A stretch of 64,000 nucleotides of DNA from Desulfobacteraceae bacterium (GTDB taxonomy: Bacteria; Desulfobacterota; Desulfobacteria; Desulfobacterales; Desulfosalsimonadaceae): assembly GCA_014237465.1 (NCBI GenBank), contig JABZFM010000001.1:176768-240767 (forward strand), written 5' to 3'. Shown piece by piece: positions 8,176 to 16,692 of this stretch. Each line of letters starts with the position of its first letter. Position 1 is the first letter of the stretch. The notes under the pieces are model-generated. The model had not been told where the DNA came from and made no database searches. It saw nothing but the letters and a program-made list of their open reading frames with translations. Both the position numbers and the translations under genes were made by a program.

Positions 8176-9393
8176 CTTCTCCACTTCTTGTTGTGCAGAA
8201 ATAACTATATATTTCGCTCTTTCATAAAGCTCATCAAATGTTATTATTTCTGGGCTGTGGATATTTCTCCTAAATAGCTCGAACGATGAGTATTTTTCCT
8301 CATTAATGCCGTATTCACCCTTGAATTGCGACAATGATCCTATCACAAGGAACGCTTTCGGATGATAAAGGAATAGCTCCTCTCCTGTTAAATCACCGCT
8401 GTCCCCCTTAATCTGTGTCTTTGTTTGAATATTTTGCAGGGAAATTTGTACAGTCTTTTGAATTTGTGCGATACCGCCGGTAAGCTCTTCCGATACTTTC
8501 CAGCATTCTTTCCGATAAGGTGCCTTGACTGACTCAATAAGATTTGTTTTATGTGTTTTTATCTCTCCAAAGGAAAGGGAACTAACTATTCCCTGTGTTT
8601 TAAGCAAAGCATCAACTCTTTTACCTGCACCAGCTACATAGCTTCCACGGACCACTTGCTCCAATTTTTTTCCTTCGAGTGGGCTATTAAAAAAATAATT
8701 TAAGCCGTAGCCGAAAATCCATGAATTACGTTCGAAAAACTGCTGCCAAACATCTTCGTCTCTTTTATTTTTACCCAATTGAATTTTAGATTCATTAAAG
8801 AACTCTGTATCAGCCAGGAGCCTCTGAAATATTTCTAACTGTGATCTTCTGTAACCAAGATTCGCAATATCTTCACAAGTAACTTGATTTTCTATTATCT
8901 CTCTAATTAAATCAGGCTGATCATTAATCAATTGCAATGCCTGCTCTTTAGAGAGAACGATTTCATCCATAAACCTATCATCCAACTTTGTTCTGGCTTT
9001 TGTTTTTACTGGAAGAACTGGAATGTTCCTTATGAAATTATAAAGGGTCGAAATTTCACTCCCAACAAACGTGAAATAGGTATTGTGAGGTATTCCCGTC
9101 TCTACGGTGTACCTTTGGATTTGCAGGGTAAATATACCGCGGGTATCTTCGTAAAATTTTGCTTTTATTTCTTGTCTTCCCCCTGGCGTAACCCGGAGAG
9201 ACACTTCTTTACCATCTTTAATAAATTTGTGAGATTCTTCGCAATCGATAACTTTTGAGACAATCCTAAAGGGCAGAGTAATTTCCTCTATTGCGCCTTC
9301 GTCGGTCTTACGAAAGCTCTTGTTTTCGAGGGACTTACTCAAATAAACACGATCTGGTCTCTTTTTAAAGAAATATTCGTGATCATCAGTCAT
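8170..9393 (-). CDS. sduA: Shedu anti-phage defence nuclease SduA (DUF4263)
   Basis: A 407-residue protein with the Shedu core in its C-terminal half. The 'DVWQQFFERNSWIFGYGLNY' helix (about residue 215) is followed by a PD-(D/E)xK-type nuclease core: 'RVDALLKT' supplies the acidic residue and 'LSFGEIKTHKTNLI' the E-x-K. These residues are expected to bind metal and cut DNA. The N-terminal 200 residues are the variable sensing part. Shedu is a single-gene defence system, so no partner is required. The gene ends within an attC-like site and shares its strand with an HNH gene, consistent with a mobile defence cassette. Confidence 0.85.
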   Translation of the reverse strand: MTDDHEYFFKKRPDRVYLSKSLENKSFRKTDEGAIEEITLPFRIVSKVIDCEESHKFIKDGKEVSLRVTPGGRQEIKAKFYEDTRGIFTLQIQRYTVETGIPHNTYFTFVGSEISTLYNFIRNIPVLPVKTKARTKLDDRFMDEIVLSKEQALQLINDQPDLIREIIENQVTCEDIANLGYRRSQLEIFQRLLADTEFFNESKIQLGKNKRDEDVWQQFFERNSWIFGYGLNYFFNSPLEGKKLEQVVRGSYVAGAGKRVDALLKTQGIVSSLSFGEIKTHKTNLIESVKAPYRKECWKVSEELTGGIAQIQKTVQISLQNIQTKTQIKGDSGDLTGEELFLYHPKAFLVIGSLSQFKGEYGINEEKYSSFELFRRNIHSPEIITFDELYERAKYIVISAQQEVEKA

Positions 9394-9438
9394 CTCATGC
9401 CTCTACAAAATAAATATTATTTCACTATGCATATCGTC

Positions 9439-9487
9439 TTGCTCTCCGGTGCGGCGAAGCCGCGTCGGGAGCAGCAAATGGTTAGAC
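9439..9487 (-). repeat. Second attC-like hairpin upstream of sduA
   Basis: Minus-strand reading: a consensus R'' box GTCTAAC (9487-9481), then a hairpin with arms TTGCT-G-CTCC and GGAGAGCAA closed by GCGGC/GCCGC, leaving one unpaired G in the left arm. The opposite end lacks a GTTA core, so the site is decayed or only attC-like. It lies between the HNH gene and sduA, just where a cassette boundary would fall. Confidence 0.35.
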
Positions 9488-9495
9488 CAAAATCT

Positions 9496-9999
9496 TCATC
9501 GCGGAATATCAGTTACTTTTTCATTAATATTCATATGTTGAATAAACTCTCGACCCTTAATTGTTATTGAAAAATCAGTTATAGTTGGATGGTCAGCGCT
9601 TCCAACATGCATTGGGTTACTCAAGTTGATTTTAATCAATTCTAAATTAAGCAGACTCATCGCAAGACAGGGGAGAGTGCTTGTTACCTTGTAATGATTC
9701 GACATTAGCAACACTTGATAAGAGGCATCTCCTATAAATCTGCGGAACAGGTCTTTCTTAATTTGTTTTATCTTTCTCAGTCTTTTCCCATCTGCATGGT
9801 ATTTATTGATATCTTCATGACAATCCCAACATATTCTTATCAAATTCCAGTATTCCGAGATTGAATTGTCGAAGTTAATGTGATGATTGGTGAATTTATC
9901 AGTGGTGCCTTCAAACTTGCCACAAATCGGACATCTATTTGTTATTTCGCCTTTTAATAGTGATTCAATGTAATCTGAGATTGTTTTTCGTTTACTCAT
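9496..9999 (-). CDS. HNH-family nuclease-like protein
   Basis: A 167-residue protein with an N-terminal HNH/zinc-ribbon pattern: 'CPICGKF' (about 23), 'TNHHINFDNS' with the paired histidines, and 'RICWDCHEDINKYH', giving two CxxC metal pairs. The remaining 100 residues look like a small helical, possibly DNA-binding, domain. It could be a restriction-type or homing-type endonuclease; no partner methylase is next to it. It sits on the same strand as sduA. A GGCTAAC motif lies a short distance upstream. Confidence 0.6.
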   Translation of the reverse strand: MSKRKTISDYIESLLKGEITNRCPICGKFEGTTDKFTNHHINFDNSISEYWNLIRICWDCHEDINKYHADGKRLRKIKQIKKDLFRRFIGDASYQVLLMSNHYKVTSTLPCLAMSLLNLELIKINLSNPMHVGSADHPTITDFSITIKGREFIQHMNINEKVTDIPR

Positions 10000-10060
10000 A
10001 ATTATTCACTGATCTAAAGGTTAGCCTTTTTACGAAAAAACCTTTCTCTATGGAAACCGT

Positions 10061-10519
10061 TTAATCAGATTTTAAAAGTTTTCCATTTTCAAATATCAAT
10101 TGAATACCACTATAATGAATCACTACCAAATTTGCATAAATATTTTCTTTTTTAATTTCTGGGATAGTATGGCGGATAATTTCTGTTACAGAATTAATTG
10201 CATATAAAAATACCTTATCAATTACGTGTTGCTCTACTTTAATGTATGCCTCTTTATTTGCTACAAAAGTCATTCCTACTTTGCGCCCCCCCTTAGCTGA
10301 ATAAAGAGAAACTGAACTAATTAATCCATATTCATCCCATGCAATTTTTCCGGTAAATGAGGAAATTTGAACATTTAGCAGGAGCCAATCTAATTTTGAA
10401 ATATTTGCAGGCTCCATATATTTTTTTAATGGGCTTTCATTTTGAAAGGCAGAAGAAGGACAAACAATCCCCAAATTTACAATAATAATTAAAAAAAGTA
10501 ATAAAATAAGCTTTTTCAT
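10061..10519 (-). CDS. Small secreted hypothetical protein
   Basis: A 152-residue protein starting with a clear Sec signal peptide (MKKLILLLFLIIIVNLGIV, cleavage probably after SSA-F). The mature part of about 125 residues is unrecognised, without cysteines or repeats. It lies on the same strand as the HNH and sduA genes, with GTTAGCC upstream and GGCTAAC downstream, a complementary pair reminiscent of cassette borders but without full hairpins. Confidence 0.6.
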   Translation of the reverse strand: MKKLILLLFLIIIVNLGIVCPSSAFQNESPLKKYMEPANISKLDWLLLNVQISSFTGKIAWDEYGLISSVSLYSAKGGRKVGMTFVANKEAYIKVEQHVIDKVFLYAINSVTEIIRHTIPEIKKENIYANLVVIHYSGIQLIFENGKLLKSD

Positions 10520-11138
10520 CTATTCTCCCATTCAATTTATTAGGCTAACAATGATTATATGTACGAAGAGCCGTTTTACAAAACGGCCGTTTTGCTTACG
10601 AAGTACTTCTTATGACGCAAAATGTCGGGCTATCCCCTCAAAAAAGAGTGTTATCCCGCTTTTTGCTATATATCACTTTTCGTATTATGATATTTCTCAA
10701 GCCATGTGAACATGTTGTTCAATAGTCGACTTCTCATGTACTGAATTTTAATTTTTCTATATTATAGAAAAAAATTGATTTATTCAATGTCCATTATTGG
10801 AAGGAGTCTGTCTAGTCCTCCAGGTAGAAGAGCATCACCGAGTTCACACTTGTTTAGTCCACAGTTCTGAAATGCTACCATCGGTTGAAGCATCGTCTAA
10901 ACATTGCTCACCTCCGGAGGGTCGGCATCAATAGTAGCATGGTGGCTAAAATGCTTGCGAAAAACAAAGAGAAAAAACCTTGGATTGTCATACAGTCAAC
11001 AATTTTTATAACAGCCTATCGATCATTTAGCGCGGCATCGAGTTTTTTTTCCGTGATCCGGGGCATATTGAAACGAAAACGTGGTGATTTTATGACCCCG
11101 CTGCCGCTGAATGGGCGCTAAAATCAATGCAATGGCGG
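10520..11138. other. 619-base gap, mostly without recognisable genes
   Basis: Contains a perfect 16-bp palindrome (CAAAACGGCCGTTTTG at 10579-10594) inside a longer imperfect hairpin with TACGAAG repeated on both sides, just upstream of the secreted-protein gene. A 78-codon open frame at 10885-11121 has no ribosome binding site and no protein-like pattern. The rest shows nothing I can support. Confidence 0.45.
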
Positions 11139-11866
11139 TTACTTTTGCTCAGGATCAGTTTTTTGATGTTGTTTTTTCAGTGCCCGCCATTTGTCCAGCC
11201 GTTCCTTGACGATTTTTTCATACCCGCGGGTGGTCGGGGTATAGAATATTTTATTTTGCAGCTTTTCCGGCAGGTGATCCTGGGGGACAAAGGCGTCCTT
11301 GTAATCATGGGCATATTGGTAGTCTTTGCCGTACCCGATATCTTTCATCAACCGGGTGGGGGCATTGCGGATATGCATGGGTACGGGAAGGGCGCCGGTT
11401 TGCGTAATTGTTTTAATCGTCTGTCCGTAGGCCGTATAGATGCTGTTGCTTTTTGGTGCGGTCGCCAGGTAGACGGCTGCCTGGGCCAGAGAAAGATCGC
11501 CTTCCGGTGATCCGAGGAAACGAAAGGCTTCCATGGCCGCCATGGCGACGGACAAGGCCGAAGGATCCGCATTCCCCACATCTTCGGAGGCAAACCGGAC
11601 CATTCGGCGGGCGATATACATCGGGTCTTCCCCGGATGAGAGCATCCGTCCCAGCCAGTAGATGGCGGCATCCGGATCGCTCCCCCGGAGGCTTTTATGA
11701 AACGCGGAAATAAGATTAAAGTGCGCTTCTCCTGATTTGTCATAGATCAGTGCTTTTCGCTGTAATGCGTTTTCCACCGCTTTTAAGGGCACTTTATGTT
11801 TTGCATTATCGTTGCGAATTGTTTTTGAAGCCGCATAAACAGCGGAAATTTCAAGCGCATTGAGTG
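11139..11866 (-). pseudogene. rarA: Duplicated 3' fragment of rarA
   Basis: Encodes only the C-terminal part of RarA, from 'ALEISAVYAASKTIRNDNA' to the end. It differs from the intact rarA at 20281-21666 by roughly ten residues (for example HKVP versus YKVP, and TAYGQTIKTI versus TAYEQTLKTI). The ATPase domain with its Walker motifs is absent. The match stops abruptly at 11866, where a REP repeat begins. Any start codon further upstream would be in transposon sequence, so this is not expected to make a working protein. Confidence 0.9.
11153..11866. repeat. Direct repeat, copy 1 (rarA 3' end)
   Basis: About 714 bp, in the same orientation as 20292-21005 and highly similar to it. The shared part runs from GATCAGTTTTTTGATGTTG to CAAGCGCATTGAGTG. 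The two copies bracket about 8.4 kb holding the RAYT transposase and the two cyclase genes. Confidence 0.9.
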
Positions 11867-11890
11867 AGACTGAATTCTTGTCGGACCAAA
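11866..11890. repeat. REP-like repeat on the left of RAYT 1
   Basis: A 25-bp sequence whose reverse complement matches 12838-12862 at 23 of 25 positions (core TTGGTCCGACA...GAATTCAG). The pair lies in inverted orientation just outside a RAYT transposase gene, the usual arrangement of a RAYT with its own REP sequences. It starts exactly where the rarA duplication ends. Confidence 0.7.
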
Positions 11891-11905
11891 TTATATCACT
11901 GAATT

Positions 11906-12694
11906 TTATGATAAAACATTCCAAAAGAAGCTGTTTTCTGGTCTTAGCGCACACTTTTCAGGGGCAAAAACAGGGTTGTAAGAACTTTGGGATTCTCTGA
12001 GTTCGTAATCTTCATTATTCTCTAATGCCTTCCGGCCAACTGCGTTTGCTCCAAGCCTGGCTTTAGCCCTCAGCACAAACTCTTTATCACCCACTGCTAT
12101 GCTCTCGGTCCATTTTCCGACTCGATTACTTGCACTATTTTTCAGCGATTCTTCTATCCATTTCCGGTGAGTTTCTGATAGCTGATCCTTATCTTTAAGA
12201 CCAGTCAACTCCGATAATTTTTGTCTGTTTATCAGTGAATATCTCTGTTTAGGTAATTGGATTTCATTATAACCGCCATATTCCCATTCAGAGGGATGAC
12301 GAATAACTCCGGCCCGGACCATGTTCAAGTCTATATAGGCAATACATCGAATTAAATGGTTTCCCGTTGCAACCGCTGTTGCATGATATCGATCTTCCCA
12401 AAATGCCCCTTTTCTGGTTTTTCTTAAGTTATATAGTCTTCCTGTTTGACCGGCGATAAGCTGTATTGATTTTGGAATTATATTGGCTTTGCCGTTATAT
12501 ACAAGCAAATGAATATGGTTGGATGTAACGGTATAATTTAAAATACAGAGCCCATATCTTTTTTTGGCTTCAAACAATAAATGCAGCCACTGCTTTTTAT
12601 CCTTATCAAATTTAAGCAGAAATTCCCGTTTATGGCATCTATGAGTAATATGCCAAACGTAACCGGGCAAATGATGTCTGTTTGCACGCGCCAT
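11906..12694 (-). mobile_element. REP-associated tyrosine transposase (RAYT 1, IS200-like Y1 fold)
   Basis: A 262-residue Y1/HUH nuclease. 'GYVWHITHRCHKREFLL' opens the domain, 'TSNHIHLLVY' (about residue 57) carries the HUH metal-binding histidines, and 'GQTGRLYNLRKTRKGAFWEDRYH' contains the probable catalytic tyrosine. 'RCIAYIDLNMVRAGVIRHP' is typical of this family. The C-terminal 100 residues are a less conserved tail. It is flanked by a pair of inverted REP-like repeats and appears complete. RAYTs usually mobilise REP sequences rather than themselves. Confidence 0.88.
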
Positions 12695-12837
12695 AGAAAA
12701 TTAGGGTCGATAAAATTATGGGATTAATTTATGGAGGGAAGCCTCCTTAAAACCTCTTTTTGGCTATTAGAAAGATGATTCTAAGAGCATTTGAGTCGCA
12801 AATATAGCACTAATATTATTTCATTTCAAATGCTTAA

Positions 12838-12862
12838 TTTGGTCCGACATGAATTCAGGCTC
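12838..12862. repeat. REP-like repeat on the right of RAYT 1
   Basis: Inverted partner of 11866-11890 (TTTGGTCCGACATGAATTC...). It lies about 145 bases upstream of the RAYT start codon. Confidence 0.7.
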
Positions 12863-12915
12863 TTCCCTAAAAAAACAAAGTAAACAACAAACCCATCAAA
12901 AAAAGGAGAAGCAAC

Positions 12916-12987
12916 ATGGAAATTCTAACCACATTAACGGACCTTATCATTTATTTTTCCGCCGGCTGGATCTTCTGGCCAGTATGA
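12916..12987 (+). CDS. Possible 23-residue membrane peptide
   Basis: An ATG with a near-ideal ribosome binding site (aaaaaggag, about 6 bases upstream) opens a 23-codon frame, MEILTTLTDLIIYFSAGWIF plus WPV, ending in TGA. The peptide is hydrophobic and could span a membrane once. It sits alone in a 430-base gap between the RAYT unit and the first cyclase gene; the rest of that gap shows nothing else. Expression is unproven, and the quality of the ribosome binding site is the only strong argument. Confidence 0.35.
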   Translation: MEILTTLTDLIIYFSAGWIFWPV

Positions 12988-13300
12988 TCGCACTGACATC
13001 AAAACACATCACAATACAAGATTCTTTTTATTCTGCGGCTTCATTCTATGCCACAATGTAGCCTAAAACTACCGCATGCCTCACCTGTAACAAAAAGCAA
13101 TTCTTGACAAATTCGACTATTACGTCCTAATCTACTAAAAGTCTACCCGTGCAGGGCAGGATAAATTCATTTCCTCTACTTTTTAAGTTCTTTTAATTTG
13201 CAAATCTAATTCGACCAGTATTTCCGCCCGGGTTCTATTTTTGTTCATATGTTCCTTTTTGGAATAATTATATAGAACATTTTCAGCCCCGGTGAATAAA

Positions 13301-16300
13301 ATGAAATGCCCACAGTGTCAATTTGAAAATCGTGAAGAATCGAAATTCTGCAATAATTGTGGTCTTAAATTAGAACTTTCATGCCCGGAATGTAACAAAT
13401 TAAATTCTCCTGGAAGTAAATTCTGTGCTGAATGTGGCCACAAATTAACAATCCCTGCCGAGCCACCCACCCAGGAACTTTCCTTTGATGAGAAGCTTGA
13501 AAAAATCCAACGATACCTGCCCAATGGTTTGACGGATAAAATCTTGTCCCAACGAGACAAAATCGAAGGTGAACGAAAACAGGTCACAGTAATGTTTTGT
13601 GATCTTAAAGGTTTTACCAGTATTTCCGAAAAGCTCGGCCCTGAAAAAATGTACAGCATAATGGATCAGGTTTATGAGATTCTGATTCATAAGGTCCAGG
13701 ATTATGAGGGCACTGTTAACGAGATGACCGGTGACGGCATCATGGCCCTTTTCGGCGCACCAATCGCGTTAGAAGATGCGCCGCAAAGGGCTATCCGGGC
13801 AGGCATTGCAATCCATCTGGCAATGACAAGATATAATGATAAACATAAGGATGAAAACATACCGCCGCTCAAAATGAGGATCGGCATTCACACCGGCCCT
13901 GTAGTCGTGGGAACTTTGGGCAATGATCTTCGGGTTGAATTTAAAGCCGTTGGCGACACGGTAAACCTTGCTTCAAGGATGGAGGGCCTTGCAGAACCTG
14001 GCACTACCTATGTTACCGAAGATACATTCAAGCTTACCGAAGGATTTTTCAGATTTGAAGCATTAGGGGAAAAACAGGTCAAAGGCAAAAAGGATCCGGT
14101 CAAAGTTTATCGAGTGATTGCAACCAGCAGCAGAAGGACCCGTTTTGATGTGGGTGCCGAGCGCGGACTTACGCCTTTTATCGGAAAAGAAAGAGAACTT
14201 GAAATTCTGCTTGATGGGTTTGAAATGTCCAAATCAGGCCGTGGACGAGCTTTTTCCATTGTAGCCGAGGCCGGGGTCGGCAAATCAAGACTTCTATATG
14301 AGTTCAGAAAGGCTGTTGCCAACGAAGATGTGACTTTTCTTGAAGGCAAATGCCTTTCCTATGGTCGAAATATGGCCTATCATCCGGTCATCGATATTCT
14401 AAAATCAACTTTTAATATAGAAGATGACGATAATGATGACGACATCAGACAAAAAGTAACAAATAACCTCAATACATTTGGAGTAGATGAAGCCTCCACA
14501 CTGCCGTACTTTCTTGAACTCCTTTCAGTGAGAGATAGCGGCATCGAACAGATTGCTATGAGCCCTGAGGGGAAAAAAGCCCAAATCATCGAATCATTAA
14601 ATCGTATAGCAATTTTAGGGTCAGAGCTACGGCCCTTGATCATGGTTGTCGAGGACCTCCACTGGATAGATACGAGTTCTGAGGATGTATTGAAGGATCT
14701 TTTATCAAGTATCCCAACAGCGCGAATTTTATTGATATTTACATACCGAACAGAATATTCACCTCCTTGGAGCGGTAAATCGTATCACAGTCAAATAAAT
14801 CTTAATCGGTTTTCGAATCGTGAGAGTCTGTCTATGCTGAATCATCTGCTGGATATGGATGACCTCCCTTTAGATTTTGAAGAACTGGTTTTTGATAAAA
14901 CAGAAGGGGTAGCTTATTACATTGAAGAATTTATCAAATCTCTTCAAATCAATATAACGGATAAAAACGATCTTTCCAGCATGGCCAGAGGAGACCATAT
15001 CGTTAAAATACCCACCACAATACAAGATGTGATCATGTCCAGAGTGGACAGATTGCCTGAGAGATCAAAGGAGATACTTCAGTATGGATCTGTTATTGAA
15101 AGGGAGTTTAGTTACGAGCTACTCAAACACGTAATGGCTTTATCGGAACAGGAACTACTTGCCAATATAGATATATTGAAAGAATCTGAATTGCTATATG
15201 AGAGAGGGATCTTTCCTGAATCGACGTATATCTTCAAACACGCACTGACCCGTGAAGTGATTTATGACTCAATATTGACCAAAAGAAAGAAAGAACTCCA
15301 TGAAAAGATCGGAAATGCCATCGAAAGTTTGTATAAAGGAAGTATAGCTGAATATTATGGCGTCCTGGTCGAACATTTTGTGCAAAGCGAAAATTATGAG
15401 AAAAGCATTGAATATTCAAAGATGGCAGGAAGGTCAGCCCAAAAAAGATCAGCTTTTAAAGATGCCATATCCTATGCAAAAAAAAGTGTGTACAGCCTTG
15501 AGAGACTACCTCAGACAGATGCGATTCAAAGAAAACTCATAGATACAAGAGCAACTTTATCAATCTATTACACTAGCTTGAATTCCCACGTTGAAGCAAT
15601 GGAAGCTGTTGCCCCAATATTAGACTTAGCCGTAAAAATGGATTATCAAAAAAGGCTCCCTCGTATCTTTGCAGCAACTGGGGCATACAATTTTTATGTT
15701 GAGGAGAACCTCCCGAAAGCAATAAAAGAGCTAAAAAAAACAATAGAAGTTTCAGAAAAAATCGGTGATTTTTTATCTTTATGGTTTGGGTGTTATAACC
15801 TGGGAGCTGCTTTAAGTGTTGAATGTGAGTTTGAAAACAGCTTAGCATATTTTACCAAAGCGCTGGATTTAAGTATTGCAGGTAATAATGTAGTTGGTAT
15901 CAGTACTGCAAAAAACACATTGACATGGTGGAATTACAATTCTCAAGGTAAAATCGACCTTGCCTTTGAGACAACCAAAGAAACATTGCACTTAGCTGAA
16001 AAAAGCAATGACATATTTATAAAAGGAGTTACTCAAGCTTGTTATGGGTCAGCTCTCTATTTTAAGGGATTCTTTGATGAAGCTGTATCCCACCTGTTGG
16101 AAGCAGTGGATTTGTGCGAAAAAAATTTATTTTTTGTTTGGGGTGCCAACGCAGCGACATCTTTGGGCTATATTTATTTTGAAAAAGGAGATTTTGAAAA
16201 GGCTCGGAGCTATTTTGATAAAGCTGTTTTGGTTGCCAAAAAAGAAAAAATTATGCCTTCACTGATTGGATTCGGGGAAATATTTATTGCTAAGACAAAA

Positions 16301-16657
16301 ACCATACAAAATGATGTGGATATAGATCTAAATACGCTCTACAGTTATGTATATAAGAATAAGTATAAAAGCTATGATGGCTGGTTTTCAAGGCTGATAG
16401 CTGAAATTTTGATGGACATTGATTATCAACCGCAATCCAAGGCAGAAGATTGGATTAAGAGAGCTATAGAATTCGATGGCAAAAGAGGTTTAAAGTGGCA
16501 GTTGGCCATGGATCATGCTGTTTATTCTGATCTGTTCAAAAAGAATGGTGATACCGCTAAAGCCAAAGAAAACCTGACCAAAGCAATAGATATTTTCAAA
16601 GAATGCGGTGCTGACGGCTGGGTTGAAAAATATGAAAAGGAAATGGCGGTAATGTAA
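13301..16657 (+). CDS. Zinc-ribbon / class III adenylate-guanylate cyclase / AAA-type ATPase / TPR protein (copy 1)
   Basis: An 1118-residue signalling protein. It opens with two zinc ribbons (CPQC/CNNC and CPEC/CAEC, residues 3-45). A class III cyclase domain follows (about 92-270), with both metal-binding aspartates visible in 'FCDLKGFTS' (Asp101) and 'MTGDGIMALFGAP' (Asp145), so it may be active. Next is a predicted ATPase module ('FIGKERELEILL', Walker A EAGVGKSR near 323, Walker B 'LIMVVEDLHWID'), then a long helical TPR region. The ATG at 13301 is preferred over a GTG three codons upstream. The substrate (ATP or GTP) and the signal are unknown. A paralogue follows 35 bases later. Confidence 0.85.
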   Translation: MKCPQCQFENREESKFCNNCGLKLELSCPECNKLNSPGSKFCAECGHKLTIPAEPPTQELSFDEKLEKIQRYLPNGLTDKILSQRDKIEGERKQVTVMFCDLKGFTSISEKLGPEKMYSIMDQVYEILIHKVQDYEGTVNEMTGDGIMALFGAPIALEDAPQRAIRAGIAIHLAMTRYNDKHKDENIPPLKMRIGIHTGPVVVGTLGNDLRVEFKAVGDTVNLASRMEGLAEPGTTYVTEDTFKLTEGFFRFEALGEKQVKGKKDPVKVYRVIATSSRRTRFDVGAERGLTPFIGKERELEILLDGFEMSKSGRGRAFSIVAEAGVGKSRLLYEFRKAVANEDVTFLEGKCLSYGRNMAYHPVIDILKSTFNIEDDDNDDDIRQKVTNNLNTFGVDEASTLPYFLELLSVRDSGIEQIAMSPEGKKAQIIESLNRIAILGSELRPLIMVVEDLHWIDTSSEDVLKDLLSSIPTARILLIFTYRTEYSPPWSGKSYHSQINLNRFSNRESLSMLNHLLDMDDLPLDFEELVFDKTEGVAYYIEEFIKSLQINITDKNDLSSMARGDHIVKIPTTIQDVIMSRVDRLPERSKEILQYGSVIEREFSYELLKHVMALSEQELLANIDILKESELLYERGIFPESTYIFKHALTREVIYDSILTKRKKELHEKIGNAIESLYKGSIAEYYGVLVEHFVQSENYEKSIEYSKMAGRSAQKRSAFKDAISYAKKSVYSLERLPQTDAIQRKLIDTRATLSIYYTSLNSHVEAMEAVAPILDLAVKMDYQKRLPRIFAATGAYNFYVEENLPKAIKELKKTIEVSEKIGDFLSLWFGCYNLGAALSVECEFENSLAYFTKALDLSIAGNNVVGISTAKNTLTWWNYNSQGKIDLAFETTKETLHLAEKSNDIFIKGVTQACYGSALYFKGFFDEAVSHLLEAVDLCEKNLFFVWGANAATSLGYIYFEKGDFEKARSYFDKAVLVAKKEKIMPSLIGFGEIFIAKTKTIQNDVDIDLNTLYSYVYKNKYKSYDGWFSRLIAEILMDIDYQPQSKAEDWIKRAIEFDGKRGLKWQLAMDHAVYSDLFKKNGDTAKAKENLTKAIDIFKECGADGWVEKYEKEMAVM

Positions 16658-16692
16658 CATATAACTTTAATCCTCCTTTGAGAGATGAGAAA

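Noticed and set aside
10885..11121. 78-codon open frame in the gap before the rarA fragment
   Set aside because: No ribosome binding site, odd composition and no resemblance to a known protein; most likely chance.
11127..11713. Plus-strand open frames that are conserved between 11127-11713 and 20302-20852
   Set aside because: Their similarity is only a by-product of the duplicated rarA segment on the other strand; no ribosome binding sites or domains.
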